Assembly: GCF_017873765.1 (NCBI RefSeq)
Contig: NZ_JAGGKP010000001.1
Coordinates: 1,394,906 to 1,458,905, forward strand
Direction: 5' to 3'
DNA from: Paenibacillus sediminis
GTDB lineage: Bacteria > Bacillota > Bacilli > Paenibacillales > Paenibacillaceae
DNA: 64,000 bases
Below the pieces are notes generated by a model. It was not told where the DNA came from. It saw only the letters and a program-made list of their open reading frames with translations, and did no database searches. Positions 8,627 to 17,662 of the stretch are shown here, one piece after another (within the stretch, counting starts at the first letter, position 1; each line of letters begins with the position of its first letter). Position numbers and translations under genes: made by a program.

Positions 8627-9556
8627 TTATTGTTTCTTTATAAGTTCCAATTCAACTGGAATGCTGCTTTCTACCGTTTCACCATTAGCCACTTTAATAG
8701 CTGTTTCTACTGCTTTTTCACCGATCAATTTAGGTTTTTGTGCGATTGTACCTGCTAGTTTACCTTCGTTAACCGCTTTGACAGCATCATCAGTCGCATC
8801 AAAGCCCACCACAATAACATCTTTTTTACCAAAGGAATCAAGCGCTTGTAATGCACCTAAAGCCATTTCGTCATTGTGCGCAAAGACAGCCTGAATATCG
8901 GAGTTACTTTGCAAAATGTTCTCCATAACCGTCAAACCTTTCGCTCGGTCAAAGTCAGCAGGCTGAGATGCTACAACTTTAACTCCGTCTTTATTATCTA
9001 CAGCTTTGTGAAAGCCATCTCCACGATCGCGTGCAGCAGACGTTCCTGCGATACCTTGAAGCTCGGTTATGTTTCCTTTGCCGCCTAGAAGCTCGAGAAT
9101 GTAGTCACCCGCCATTTGCCCGCCTTTAACATTATCGGAAGCAATATGAGACACAACTTTACCGCCATTTGCAGCACGGTCAACGGTAATGACCGGAATA
9201 TTCGCTTTATTCGCAGATTCAACAGCTGTCACAACCGCATCACTATCCGTTGGGTTAATTAGGATGACATTAACTTTTTGCTCAATCAAATCTTCAACAT
9301 TGCTAATTTGTTTAGCCGTATCATCTTGTGCATCAAGTACGATGAGCTCAGCGCCAGCTTTATCTGCAGCTGCCTGTGCACCTTCTTTCAAGGTAACAAA
9401 GAATGGATTATTTTGTGTTGAGATCGCTAGACCGATTTTAATCTTGCCACCTGAAGAACCGGCGCTTTTAGCTGTACCGGAATCCTTTTCAGTCGAACAT
9501 GCCGAAAGGATTAGGAATAACGCAAGCAACACCGAAACGATAGACCATTTTTTCAT
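8627..9556 (-). CDS. rbsB: Ribose ABC transporter substrate-binding lipoprotein RbsB
   Basis: 309 residues. The signal peptide ends in a lipobox, LILSACS, so the mature protein is anchored outside by Cys-20. KIGLAISTQNNPFFVTLKEG, VILINPTDSDAV, VDRAANGGKVVSHIASDN and AHNDEMALGA are classic blocks of ribose/galactose periplasmic-binding-protein family 1 members. AAGGAGG precedes the ATG. Last gene of the minus-strand rbs operon; it delivers ribose to RbsC/RbsA. Confidence 0.92.
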   Translation of the reverse strand: MKKWSIVSVLLALFLILSACSTEKDSGTAKSAGSSGGKIKIGLAISTQNNPFFVTLKEGAQAAADKAGAELIVLDAQDDTAKQISNVEDLIEQKVNVILINPTDSDAVVTAVESANKANIPVITVDRAANGGKVVSHIASDNVKGGQMAGDYILELLGGKGNITELQGIAGTSAARDRGDGFHKAVDNKDGVKVVASQPADFDRAKGLTVMENILQSNSDIQAVFAHNDEMALGALQALDSFGKKDVIVVGFDATDDAVKAVNEGKLAGTIAQKPKLIGEKAVETAIKVANGETVESSIPVELELIKKQ

Positions 9557-9588
9557 ATAAAATCCTCCTTAATATAGATTTAAAATCG

Positions 9589-10545
9589 TTAATTACTCTT
9601 TTTAGAACGGTCCAGCAACACTGCAATTAATATGACAATCCCCTTTACCACCTGTTGATAGAACGAAGAAACATTTAATAGATTAAGCCCGTTGTTAAGC
9701 ACTCCGATGATGATTGCCCCAATCAGCGTACCCACAATCCAACCTCTGCCTCCGGATAAACTCGTACCGCCAAGCACAACGGACGCAATCGCGTCCATCT
9801 CATAAGCTGTCCCTGCAGTCGGCTGAGCAGAATCCAAACGAGAGGTTAGAATCATGCCGCTCATCGCGGCGAGTAAACCACTGATCGAGTACACGAAAAT
9901 TTTAACCTTTGTCGTACTAATTCCTGAGAGCCACGTCGCCTCCTCATTACTGCCGATCGCGTATACGCGTCTGCCGAAAGTAGTATGTTTCAAAATAATG
10001 TATAACACTGCAAATGCAACGACCATCCAAATGATTGGCATCGGTATTTGCAGGAAATACCCTTTTCCGAAAATAGCAAAATTGTCATTTAGACCTGTAA
10101 TCGGTTTACCGTCGGTATACACCAGGGTTAATCCGCGAAATACGGTCATCGTACCAAGTGTAACGATAAACGGAGCTAATCTTCCTTTTGCTATGAGCAC
10201 ACCATTCAAAGCACCCATCAGCCCGCCAGTGATCAGCCCAATAAGAACGGACAGCCAAGTATCCATTCCACCTGCCATTAGACCTGCAGTAACCGCACTC
10301 GATAACGCGAGAATTGATCCAACTGAAAGGTCAATTCCCCCCGTCAGAATCACAAAAGTCATCCCAAATGCGATGAAAGCATTAATTGAAATTTGGCGAA
10401 ACACATTAAGTAAGTTATTCACTGTGAGGAAGTTATCTGAGGCAAATGACAGAACAATGAATAATAGCAGCAACCCGACTAAGGTGCCAAGGCTTTGAAA
10501 TTTGACGAATTTCATTTTATGGTTCGCTTTGACTTCAGCTTGCAT
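9589..10545 (-). CDS. rbsC: Ribose ABC transporter permease RbsC
   Basis: 318 residues from the ATG at 10545, which has GGGAGGG nine bases upstream; the longer open frame runs back through the rbsA end. The protein is highly hydrophobic with about ten membrane helices. GGIDLSVGSILALSS and VLGGTSLSGGRGWIVGTLIG are signature stretches of the AraH/RbsC permease family. The gene overlaps the end of rbsA by 11 bp, indicating translational coupling. Confidence 0.92.
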   Translation of the reverse strand: MQAEVKANHKMKFVKFQSLGTLVGLLLLFIVLSFASDNFLTVNNLLNVFRQISINAFIAFGMTFVILTGGIDLSVGSILALSSAVTAGLMAGGMDTWLSVLIGLITGGLMGALNGVLIAKGRLAPFIVTLGTMTVFRGLTLVYTDGKPITGLNDNFAIFGKGYFLQIPMPIIWMVVAFAVLYIILKHTTFGRRVYAIGSNEEATWLSGISTTKVKIFVYSISGLLAAMSGMILTSRLDSAQPTAGTAYEMDAIASVVLGGTSLSGGRGWIVGTLIGAIIIGVLNNGLNLLNVSSFYQQVVKGIVILIAVLLDRSKKSN

Positions 10546-12043
10546 CACGATTCCCTCCCCCGGTTGCAGCAAACATGATTTTCTCTTGAGTGGCTTCTTC
10601 TCTTGTAAAATGTCCTGTGATCCGTCCCTCGTGCATAACAAGGATGCGGTCACTCATTCCCATGACTTCTGGAAGCTCTGACGATATCATCAAAATAGCT
10701 ACACCTTGTCTCGCGAGTTGGTTCATCAAGTCATAAATTTCTTTTTTCGCCCCGATGTCAACGCCCCTAGTTGGTTCATCCAAGATAAGCAGTTCTGGAT
10801 TTGTGGCAAGCCATTTTCCTATGACTACTTTTTGTTGATTGCCTCCGCTTAAGGACCCCACAGATTGGTTCGCACTCAATGCTTTAATATGCAGCTGCTT
10901 CATCATTTTGTCAGTCAATTCTTCATTCCGAGCTTTACTCATAAATCCAAACTTCGAAACGGCCAGCAAATTTGGCAGCGCGATGTTATGCGAAACCGAC
11001 ATTGGAAGCAGTAGTCCTTCATCTTTACGGTCTTCTGTAACGAGAGCAATACCTGCCTGAATGGCTTCAATAGGTTTTCGAATGTTGACTTGTTTGCTGC
11101 TTACAGTAATGACACCTTGATCAGCGGGCGTAACCCCGAACAACACTTTGGCGAGTTCAGTTCTTCCGGCTCCCATGAGTCCAGCTAAAGCAACGATTTC
11201 ACCAGCACGGATAGAGAAGAAGATGTTGTGCAGCTTGCCTTTCAGTGTGAGGCCTTCTACTTTTAATTTTTCGGCTCCAAACTCAATATCGATTTTCGGA
11301 AAACGATCTGTAATTTCACGGCCGACCATCATTTTTACGATTTCATCCATACTCGTCTCACTGACACGCTTGGTCCCTACATATTTGCCATCTCGCATTA
11401 CAGTAACCCGATCACAAATGCGGAATATCTCTTCCATTCGGTGGGAAATATAGATCATGCCGACTCCCTTCACCTTCAGGGAAGCGATTACATCAAATAG
11501 CGCATCTATTTCTCGATTTGTTAAAGCTGCCGTTGGCTCATCAAGCACGAGTATTTCCGTATTCATCGAGAGAGCCTTAGCAATCTCAACCATTTGCTGC
11601 TGTCCGACGGACAGTTCACTCGTTAATGTCGTTGGGTCAATTTGAAGACCGAGCTGAGATAAATAACGATCCGCCTCTTGCTTCATCTTCTTCCAGTGAA
11701 TGAGTCCAGTTGAGCCATACGTAAACTCGCGTCCTAGAAAAATGTTCTCCATCACCGTCAGATGCGGAATCAAGTTAAGCTCTTGATGGATCATTGCAAT
11801 TTTTAAGTTCTGAGCTTCTGATGGTGAGTTCATGTCCTGGACTTTACCTTTTACCGTGACGGTGCCGCTGTCCTTCGTATAAACACCATTTAATATTTTC
11901 ATCAATGTAGATTTGCCAGCACCATTCTCACCCATGAGTGCGTGCACTTCACCGGCTTCTAAATCGAATTGCACTTGATCCAAGACTTTGACGGCGGAGA
12001 AACTCTTGCTAATGTCTCTCATCTCTAACAGTTGTGCTGTCAT
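10535..12043 (-). CDS. rbsA: Ribose import ATP-binding protein RbsA
   Basis: 502 residues with two ABC ATPase domains in tandem, as in RbsA/MglA. Domain 1 has Walker A GENGAGKST (about 37), signature SVGQQQMVEIAKAL and Walker B ILVLDEPTAAL. Domain 2 has a degenerate GLMGAGRTEL Walker A, signature LSGGNQQKVVIGKWL and Walker B LLILDEPTRGVD. It energises ribose uptake with RbsC and RbsB. GAGGGTAGAAC precedes the ATG. Full length, no damage seen. Confidence 0.93.
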   Translation of the reverse strand: MTAQLLEMRDISKSFSAVKVLDQVQFDLEAGEVHALMGENGAGKSTLMKILNGVYTKDSGTVTVKGKVQDMNSPSEAQNLKIAMIHQELNLIPHLTVMENIFLGREFTYGSTGLIHWKKMKQEADRYLSQLGLQIDPTTLTSELSVGQQQMVEIAKALSMNTEILVLDEPTAALTNREIDALFDVIASLKVKGVGMIYISHRMEEIFRICDRVTVMRDGKYVGTKRVSETSMDEIVKMMVGREITDRFPKIDIEFGAEKLKVEGLTLKGKLHNIFFSIRAGEIVALAGLMGAGRTELAKVLFGVTPADQGVITVSSKQVNIRKPIEAIQAGIALVTEDRKDEGLLLPMSVSHNIALPNLLAVSKFGFMSKARNEELTDKMMKQLHIKALSANQSVGSLSGGNQQKVVIGKWLATNPELLILDEPTRGVDIGAKKEIYDLMNQLARQGVAILMISSELPEVMGMSDRILVMHEGRITGHFTREEATQEKIMFAATGGGNRDAS

Positions 12044-12081
12044 GTTCTACCCTCTTTCGAAAGCGCATTCATTTTAACTTA

Positions 12082-12477
12082 CTAAAAAGTGACCCCCGCC
12101 TGTAAAATGATATTGGCATACGGAGTGAATTCCCCTGTACGAATAATCGCCTTTGCTTGATGCGTTAATTGTTTGAACTGTTCATGATTCATAATTCTAA
12201 TAGGCACTCCTTGCAAAGTTTGCTTCGTCTCACGGAAGAGTTCTACGCTGACCTCCTTCATTTCTTCAGCAACGATAAACTGCTCTACTTGCATCTCTTC
12301 CAAATTCGTTTCAAGTGTTTCGATAAACCCAGGCACGCCCTTGTTTAAGGCAGGATCAATGCGCTTCACATCGCTTGGAATCGGCAAGCCGCTGTCTGCG
12401 ATTACAATCGTATCTGTGTGTCCAAGCTCACTGATGAGCCTGGGCAATTCACTGTTAATGATCCCAATTTTTTTCAT
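12082..12477 (-). CDS. rbsD: D-ribose pyranase RbsD
   Basis: 131 residues. MKKIGIINSELPRLISELGH contains the conserved early His; DSGLPIP near 30 and the terminal RTGEFTPYANIILQAGVTF are family landmarks. RbsD interconverts pyranose and furanose forms of ribose before phosphorylation. AGGGGGAATTGAAGC precedes the ATG, only 3 bp after the remnant ribokinase frame. Confidence 0.92.
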   Translation of the reverse strand: MKKIGIINSELPRLISELGHTDTIVIADSGLPIPSDVKRIDPALNKGVPGFIETLETNLEEMQVEQFIVAEEMKEVSVELFRETKQTLQGVPIRIMNHEQFKQLTHQAKAIIRTGEFTPYANIILQAGVTF

Positions 12478-12480
12478 GCT

Positions 12481-12822
12481 TCAATTCCCCCTGAGTGCTG
12501 CCCTGAAACTGATGACTTCCTCCATTGTAGGCATCCCGGTCTGTGCACCAAATTTGGTTACTGCAAGTGCGGATACTTGGGCTGCAAATAGGGCCGACTC
12601 CTCTAGTTCTTCGCTGCTTGCAATCGAAAAGGCTAAAGCCGCATTATAACAATCACCCGCTCCAGTCGTATCTACTACAGGCACCTTATATCCAGGTATC
12701 AGCTTAGTTCTGTACGGTTTGGCGTAATATAGTCGATATATCCACAAATCTCATCAGGCAATTTCTGCGCTGGGGCCGGGTTGAAAACAACCGTTTTCCT
12801 GAATTGTTTGTACGGATTTTTC
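12481..12822 (-). pseudogene. rbsK: Decayed ribokinase gene
   Basis: Two pieces of a PfkB-family ribokinase survive in different frames. The upstream piece, from about 12822, reads KTVVFNPAPAQKLPDEICGY and on to IDYITPNRTEL, the middle of ribokinase. After a frame change the other reads GYKVPVVDTTGAGDCYNAALAF, the catalytic DTTGAGD loop, to a normal C-terminus at 12481. The first about 150 residues and about 60 between TPNRTEL and VPVVDTTG are missing, compared with the usual about 300. The gene keeps its place between rbsR and rbsD, so the operon has lost its own kinase. Confidence 0.85.
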
Positions 12823-12825
12823 ATA

Positions 12826-13824
12826 TTATCTCCTTCTGTATGTAGATGCTCTAGCCATTAATGAAACGTCCAGTTCATAAATCTGATCTTCAACTAATGA
12901 ACCTTCAATCTTTTTAATAAGAATTCTGGTGATTAGTGCCCCCATGTCATAGATAGGCTGAGCGATCGTCGTTAATTCGGGTTCTGTTATTTCTGTCGTT
13001 TGTATGCCGTCGAACCCGCAAACACCGACTTGTTCGCCTACCTTAATTCCCATTCGGTGCAGCACCTTCAGTGCTCCAATCGCCATCAGGTCATTGCCGG
13101 CAAAGATAGCATCAATATCAGGATGGCGTCTAAGCAGTTCTTCAGCAGCTTTCATCCCGCTAGCCATTCGGAAGTCGCCTGCTTCCATTAGCGTTGGTGA
13201 ATACCATGCAAATCCTCGCACAGACTCTTCATAGCCGGCCAATCTATCTTTTGCCGTAATTGAATGTTGAGGTCCATGAATATGTGCAATTTTGGTATAC
13301 CCCATTTCTAACAAATGCAGCACTGCCATCTTAGCGCCTTCCAAGTTTTTGGATCGAACAACACTAGACAGCTCATCGCTTGGTCCCCGGTCTAAGCATA
13401 CATAAGGAATACTTCGCTTGTGCAATGCTTCTGTATCTTCATGAGTGAGTGTATTCGAAGCAAAAATAAAGCCATCTATGTATTTCTTCTTCAGCACTTC
13501 AATATAATTTCTTTCCTTCCCCCCTTGGTCATCCGTATTACAAAAAATAACGGTATAGCCATATGTGGATGCGACATCCTCAACCGCTCTTGCCAAATCC
13601 GAAAAGAACAAGTTCGAAATATCAGGAAGAATAAGTGCTATCGTATTAGTTTGCTTACCGGCGAGCCCTCTAGCGACTACACTCGGTTCGTACTTTAATT
13701 TGTCAATTGCAGCTTTAATGTTCTGTTCTGTTTCCGAGTTCACATACCCGCTTTTGTTCAAATAACGTGAAATCGTAGATACGGATACGCCAGCCAACTT
13801 AGCCACATCGCGAATCGTCGCCAT
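12826..13824 (-). CDS. rbsR: LacI-family ribose operon repressor RbsR
   Basis: 332 residues from the ATG at 13824, preceded by AAGGGATTAATTTC; this gives the standard LacI N-terminus MATIRDVAKLAGVSVSTISR, a helix-turn-helix followed by the hinge helix. The effector domain has ALILPDISNLFFSDLARAVE, CNTDDQGGKE, GYTKIAHIHGP and IFAGNDLMAIGALK. First gene of the rbs operon, so it represses its own transcription. A palindromic candidate operator overlaps the start of transcription at 13877-13890. Confidence 0.88.
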   Translation of the reverse strand: MATIRDVAKLAGVSVSTISRYLNKSGYVNSETEQNIKAAIDKLKYEPSVVARGLAGKQTNTIALILPDISNLFFSDLARAVEDVASTYGYTVIFCNTDDQGGKERNYIEVLKKKYIDGFIFASNTLTHEDTEALHKRSIPYVCLDRGPSDELSSVVRSKNLEGAKMAVLHLLEMGYTKIAHIHGPQHSITAKDRLAGYEESVRGFAWYSPTLMEAGDFRMASGMKAAEELLRRHPDIDAIFAGNDLMAIGALKVLHRMGIKVGEQVGVCGFDGIQTTEITEPELTTIAQPIYDMGALITRILIKKIEGSLVEDQIYELDVSLMARASTYRRR

Positions 13825-13876
13825 GAAATTAATCCCTTCGTGCACGTGTGTGCTTACTATGAGTAAAACCCAGTTA

Positions 13877-13890
13877 TGGTACCGGTTCCA
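13877..13890. promoter_or_regulatory. Candidate RbsR operator
   Basis: TGGTACCGGTTCCA is a palindrome centred on CG with a single mismatched pair, the symmetry expected for a LacI-family operator. It sits directly downstream of the rbs promoter -10 box, over the expected start of transcription. Confidence 0.6.
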
Positions 13891-13895
13891 CACTG

Positions 13896-13924
13896 AATAT
13901 ATCGCAAAATTTTCCAGTTCACAA
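13896..13924 (-). promoter_or_regulatory. Sigma-A-type promoter of the rbs operon
   Basis: On the minus strand TTGTGA (13924-13919) and TATATT (13901-13896) are separated by 17 bp. The transcript would start just inside the palindromic operator and run into rbsR. Confidence 0.6.
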
Positions 13925-14006
13925 GATGATTTTATGATAAGATTTCCATAATCAAAAAAAGCCGCTATCCCTCTAGGAGAAAGCAACTTTGTAAGTTATG
14001 TAATAA

Positions 14007-14912
14007 TTAATTACCAAACCACTTCGGTCTAACCGAATCAAAATCATTATGATCTTGAATCACTCGGTTTAATCGATCAAGCATGAAATCCAGCTCATCC
14101 GGACTGACCTTCTGAATCCACACGACAGATGATAATACACTCATAGCCATGTACAAGGAATACAGCACCCAAAACTCCTCGCCCGGCTCTTCCCCATTGA
14201 AATACCCTGCAATTTGTCCATTCGCGAAAGGGACGCTTACCTCGCTGCTGAACATGCCGACTTTAAGGAATTCATGTATCGGGTCTCCCCAATCATAGCG
14301 ATTAAAATCAATAACTCCGGATAGCACTTCATCTTTAACAATCAGGTTACCTACATGAAAATCGTCATGCTGGAATAAATTCGGCCGATCTTTCATAAGG
14401 TCAGCATGCCTGTCAATGAAAGAAAGCAGCTTATTATCATGAATTACGCGTATTCCACATTGATAATATCTATCGACATAACGTCGATGCTTCGCTATTT
14501 TTCGCTCATACCAAGAGGGTATTTCCTGAGGAGCTTCTAATTGGTGTATTTTCCGCAGTTGCTGACCCGCTTCCAGTCCAATCATATATTGCACCGATTC
14601 CGAGTATGCAGGAAGTACCTCTAATGCGTCTTGCCCATCCACATAGCTAAGCAGCATATAGCCTAATGGAGATGACTCCAATTCGCCAATATCAATGGGT
14701 AGTGAGCATTTAACATCAAGCCCAATCATCTGCTCCAATATAGAGTACTCTTGCTTCTTCGCATCTAGCTCACTAATGTCAAACAGTTTTAGCAGCTCTT
14801 TTCGGCCATCACTATACTCAACAAGATATTTTTTGTCAGTTGAGTAGCCCTTCTCAATAGGGGTGATTCTGCTTCCATTGAGCCGAGGGATGTCTTTCAT
14901 TAAGTTATTCAT
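14007..14912 (-). CDS. Aminoglycoside phosphotransferase-like kinase
   Basis: 301 residues. LFQHDDFHVGNLIVKD at about 178-193 is the Brenner motif with catalytic Asp, and GVIDFNRYDWGDPIHEF at about 199-215 supplies the metal-binding Asp; both define the APH/choline-kinase-like fold. The N-terminal lobe has ITPIEKGYSTDKKYLV in place of the nucleotide loop. It has no clear ribosome binding site; its ATG overlaps the stop of a small membrane ORF upstream, suggesting translational coupling. The substrate could be an antibiotic or a small alcohol. Confidence 0.78.
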   Translation of the reverse strand: MNNLMKDIPRLNGSRITPIEKGYSTDKKYLVEYSDGRKELLKLFDISELDAKKQEYSILEQMIGLDVKCSLPIDIGELESSPLGYMLLSYVDGQDALEVLPAYSESVQYMIGLEAGQQLRKIHQLEAPQEIPSWYERKIAKHRRYVDRYYQCGIRVIHDNKLLSFIDRHADLMKDRPNLFQHDDFHVGNLIVKDEVLSGVIDFNRYDWGDPIHEFLKVGMFSSEVSVPFANGQIAGYFNGEEPGEEFWVLYSLYMAMSVLSSVVWIQKVSPDELDFMLDRLNRVIQDHNDFDSVRPKWFGN

Positions 14913-15075
14913 GATGTGTATGCGAGTTCTTGTCTATGTAGATATCAAGAGCTTTGATGCCTCGCAGCATCAGTTTAATAAGTACAACTAAACCAAAAAC
15001 ACCTAAGAACATAAGGGAAAAATGAAGTAAAACCATAAAAATACCAATAAAGTCAAAACGTATCAAAATGATCAT
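14905..15075 (-). CDS. Small membrane peptide coupled to the kinase gene
   Basis: 56 residues if started at the ATG at 15075; a TTG at 15066 has better spacing from AAGGG. Residues about 9-40 are continuously hydrophobic (FIGIFMVLLHFSLMFLGVFG), followed by KLMLRGIKALDIYIDKN. The stop codon overlaps the kinase start (ATGAATAA). No known family. Confidence 0.45.
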   Translation of the reverse strand: MIILIRFDFIGIFMVLLHFSLMFLGVFGLVVLIKLMLRGIKALDIYIDKNSHTHHE

Positions 15076-15279
15076 CCCTTTTTAAAAGTTGTCACCGTAC
15101 TAAATTAATCAACTACTCTAATTAACAACTTTAAAGGCTGTTTAGTTCGCACAACCTGAGAAGTTCCTTCGTTTGCTGTAATACTGTATTTTTCTGAGCT
15201 GAATTTCAGGGTGATTCCTCTGCTTTTTGCTGAGCAAGCAGTAATAAGTGATTCATATGCGATTACCTCATCTTTTTTT

Positions 15280-15801
15280 TCATACAAAAAATGCTTTTGG
15301 ATAAAAAAGTTCACCCTCCGTATGACTTAGCGTTCCCTCTATTAACTCACACACCATAAACACATCATCAGGCACTTGGAATTTCTTCAATTCGAGACCA
15401 TATGCTCTGGCAGGCTTAAATCCAAACTTAGGATAATAGCTTGGGTGACCAATGAGCAGTACAAGACCGTAGCCCAGCGCTTTGCATCTTGACAAGCCCT
15501 CAGCGATCAGCTTGCTGCCAACCCCTTGTTTCTGATATTCCGGCTTTACTGCAATCGGTGCTAGAACGATAACCTCTTTCTCCATTGTCTCCCCGACAAC
15601 GGTTGCCTTACTAAGAAGCAGATGACCTACAATTTCCCCATCCACCTCCGCAATAATAGACAACTCTGGAATAAACCCTTCTGATAATCTAATTCTCTCA
15701 ACTAACTCTGCCTCGTCATCCCGATTTCCGAATGCTGCTCTATTTATTTCGTATACTGCAGCATAATCCTTAGGCTGTTCGGTTCGTATTTGCATTTCCA
15801 T
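15280..15801 (-). CDS. YhbS-like GNAT N-acetyltransferase
   Basis: 173 residues. IRTEQPKDYAAVYEINRAAF, then VLAPIAVKPEYQKQGVGSKL with the acetyl-CoA loop QKQGVGS, and VLLIGHPSYYPKFGFKPA are the signature of the YhbS group. A short C-terminal beta region follows. GGGGTGAATGGTGT precedes the ATG. It lies in a run of unrelated minus-strand single genes. Substrate unknown. Confidence 0.85.
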   Translation of the reverse strand: MEMQIRTEQPKDYAAVYEINRAAFGNRDDEAELVERIRLSEGFIPELSIIAEVDGEIVGHLLLSKATVVGETMEKEVIVLAPIAVKPEYQKQGVGSKLIAEGLSRCKALGYGLVLLIGHPSYYPKFGFKPARAYGLELKKFQVPDDVFMVCELIEGTLSHTEGELFYPKAFFV

Positions 15802-15816
15802 ACACCATTCACCCCG

Positions 15817-16566
15817 CTACATATTTCTAATATCGAGTATTTCCCCTCCGACCAGATCTTGTGTTAGCAGCTGCAGTACATATTCAGCCACATATTGTGG
15901 AGTGTATAAAGCGCCATCATCCTTCATCTTGATGAAACGATCTAAATCTTTGAAGTTGTCTTTTGATGACTTACGGATCTTGCCTTGCATCGCTGTATCG
16001 ACGACTCCTGGCGCGAAAGAAATGATTTTGACCGGATATTCCTTGTGTTCCTGTTCTAGAGCAACTGTTCTAGTAAACATATCGATACCCGCTTTGGCAC
16101 TGCAATAGTTACTCCAGCCAAAATACGGCTTCTTGCCGGCTCCAGATGAAATATTAATCACTCTCTTATCCGCTTTCACATGATCCAGATGAGACACAAA
16201 AGCCGAAGTAAGCAGCATTGGAGCGGTTAGATTGACCTGAATGTTCTGAATTATTTCCTCGCTATTGCATAGCTCGATCGGTTTCATCGGCGTAACAACA
16301 CCTGCATTGTTAATGAGTGCAATTGATTCGATATATTCCTTGCTAATTTTGCCAAAAATATTATTCATCAGTGCATCAATACGATCTACGTTAGATAGAT
16401 CAAAATTGTAATATTCAAGTTCCACCCCTTCTCCTTGCGCCGCTTCCATTAAATCTTTATTCTCACTTCGCGAAATACAGAAGACGTGATTCCCCTTCGA
16501 TAACAGTTGTCTAGCAATCGCCTCACCAAGACCCTGTGATGTTCCAGTAACTATATAATAATTCAT
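15817..16566 (-). CDS. Short-chain dehydrogenase of the YueD/sepiapterin-reductase type
   Basis: 249 residues. TGTSQGLGEAIARQLL at 7-22 is the NAD(P) Rossmann motif (TGxxxGxG), NNAG near 87 is the structural motif, and the catalytic Ser, Tyr, Lys appear in NISSGAGKKPYFGWSNYCSAKAG at about 139-161. The pattern resembles B. subtilis YueD, a benzil reductase. AGGAGGACAC precedes the ATG, whose first bases overlap the stop of the upstream nucleotidyltransferase gene. Confidence 0.82.
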   Translation of the reverse strand: MNYYIVTGTSQGLGEAIARQLLSKGNHVFCISRSENKDLMEAAQGEGVELEYYNFDLSNVDRIDALMNNIFGKISKEYIESIALINNAGVVTPMKPIELCNSEEIIQNIQVNLTAPMLLTSAFVSHLDHVKADKRVINISSGAGKKPYFGWSNYCSAKAGIDMFTRTVALEQEHKEYPVKIISFAPGVVDTAMQGKIRKSSKDNFKDLDRFIKMKDDGALYTPQYVAEYVLQLLTQDLVGGEILDIRNM

Positions 16567-17402
16567 TTTCTTGTGTCCTCCTCTTGCTGCTTATGTATCG
16601 TTTGATTGCATTGTTCTAATATATATCGCATATATCCTAAAGCATCTGACTTGCGCTTCATACGGGAAACGTATAGCGATCGCCTCACACCTCTTCTTAC
16701 ATTTATCGATTCTTGAATAATTTTGTGCCAGCGCTCAGGGACAACTGTTAATGCATATTCACCTGCCAGCCGTTTACTCGTAATCTTCCTCTCCCGAAAA
16801 GTATAGAACAATCTAGTAATCCCAAGAACTCCCCATTCCATATCTTGCCTACGAAAATAGGCGGAGTACGAATACGGTGACAACACTCTAGATGCTCTAT
16901 CGATCCAACCCGCCCAGTACGCATTTAAGTTCTCATGCATATTGGCATAGAACAATTCCATATCTACATTCAGATCTAATTGTTCAATTTCAGGCCCAAC
17001 AAATCGGATTCCATGATGCTTTAACTCATACCAAGTCACTAAATTGAGTTCAAAATAACCTGCTCGGTGCATAACACCGTCCATATAATACGGGAATGGT
17101 TGGATCGAATCAGACAATTTCCCCAACTCACTCCAAGTCAAATAAATTCCATTCATATTGGGTTTCTTATGCGTACGCTCAATCTCTTGATGGATGCCTT
17201 CTAGGATGACCAAATCTTCTTCATGTAACCTTTCATCGGTAACCGTAATGAAATCAATATCACTAAGCTCTAGTGAATAATCCCCTAATGCGATAGAGCC
17301 GTACAAATAGAAACCTTTAATGAGCCCTGGCTTCACTTGATTAACCTTAGACAAATAGGTATCAATTATATGATTAATTCGGGGATGCAAATTGACTTCC
17401 AT
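16563..17402 (-). CDS. Nucleotidyltransferase-domain protein (aminoglycoside adenylyltransferase-like)
   Basis: 279 residues from the ATG at 17402. GFYLYGSIALGDYSLELSDIDFITV at about 35-59 is the GS-x10-D-x-D nucleotidyltransferase motif. The helical C-terminal part (VTWYELKHHGIRFVGP, RVLSPYSYS, GVLGITRLFYTFRERKITSK) matches the DUF4111 domain of ANT(3'')/ANT(9)-like enzymes. It overlaps the SDR gene by 4 bp, so the two are cotranscribed. Whether it modifies an aminoglycoside cannot be read from sequence. Confidence 0.78.
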   Translation of the reverse strand: MEVNLHPRINHIIDTYLSKVNQVKPGLIKGFYLYGSIALGDYSLELSDIDFITVTDERLHEEDLVILEGIHQEIERTHKKPNMNGIYLTWSELGKLSDSIQPFPYYMDGVMHRAGYFELNLVTWYELKHHGIRFVGPEIEQLDLNVDMELFYANMHENLNAYWAGWIDRASRVLSPYSYSAYFRRQDMEWGVLGITRLFYTFRERKITSKRLAGEYALTVVPERWHKIIQESINVRRGVRRSLYVSRMKRKSDALGYMRYILEQCNQTIHKQQEEDTRK

Positions 17403-17437
17403 CGCTCTCTCCATCCTTCATATACTGTTATGTTGGT

Positions 17438-17662
17438 CTAGCGCAACCCAATACTTGCAATGCCCATCGCTTGTCCAGACGGAAGATCAATACCTTTGGA
17501 TACATGCACGTTACGCTCTACTTGAAAACAGATGAACTCATCAGCGTATAAACTATTTACAAAGCCGTTCTGCCCTCGTCCTATTTCCAAGATCATTTCA
17601 TATAAATCAGCACATTCTGCTTCCGTTACGTCATTTGCGTTCAGTTCGCGTATCTCAATCAT
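17438..17662 (-). pseudogene. Truncated GNAT acetyltransferase
   Basis: 74 residues: MIEIRELNANDVTEAECADL and VERNVHVSKGIDLPSG are the N-terminus of a GNAT subgroup, but the acetyl-CoA-binding half is missing and the frame ends in an unrelated QAMGIASIGLR. Its ATG overlaps the stop of the upstream GNAT gene by 4 bp, showing the two were once a translationally coupled pair. Confidence 0.55.

Noticed and set aside
9854..10498. 214-residue plus-strand ORF opposite rbsC
   Set aside because: Shadow of the permease gene; composition reflects the antisense of hydrophobic codons.
15105..15314. 69-residue minus-strand ORF after the YhbS-like gene
   Set aside because: It overlaps the end of the acetyltransferase gene, has no clear ribosome binding site and no recognisable motif; likely non-coding.
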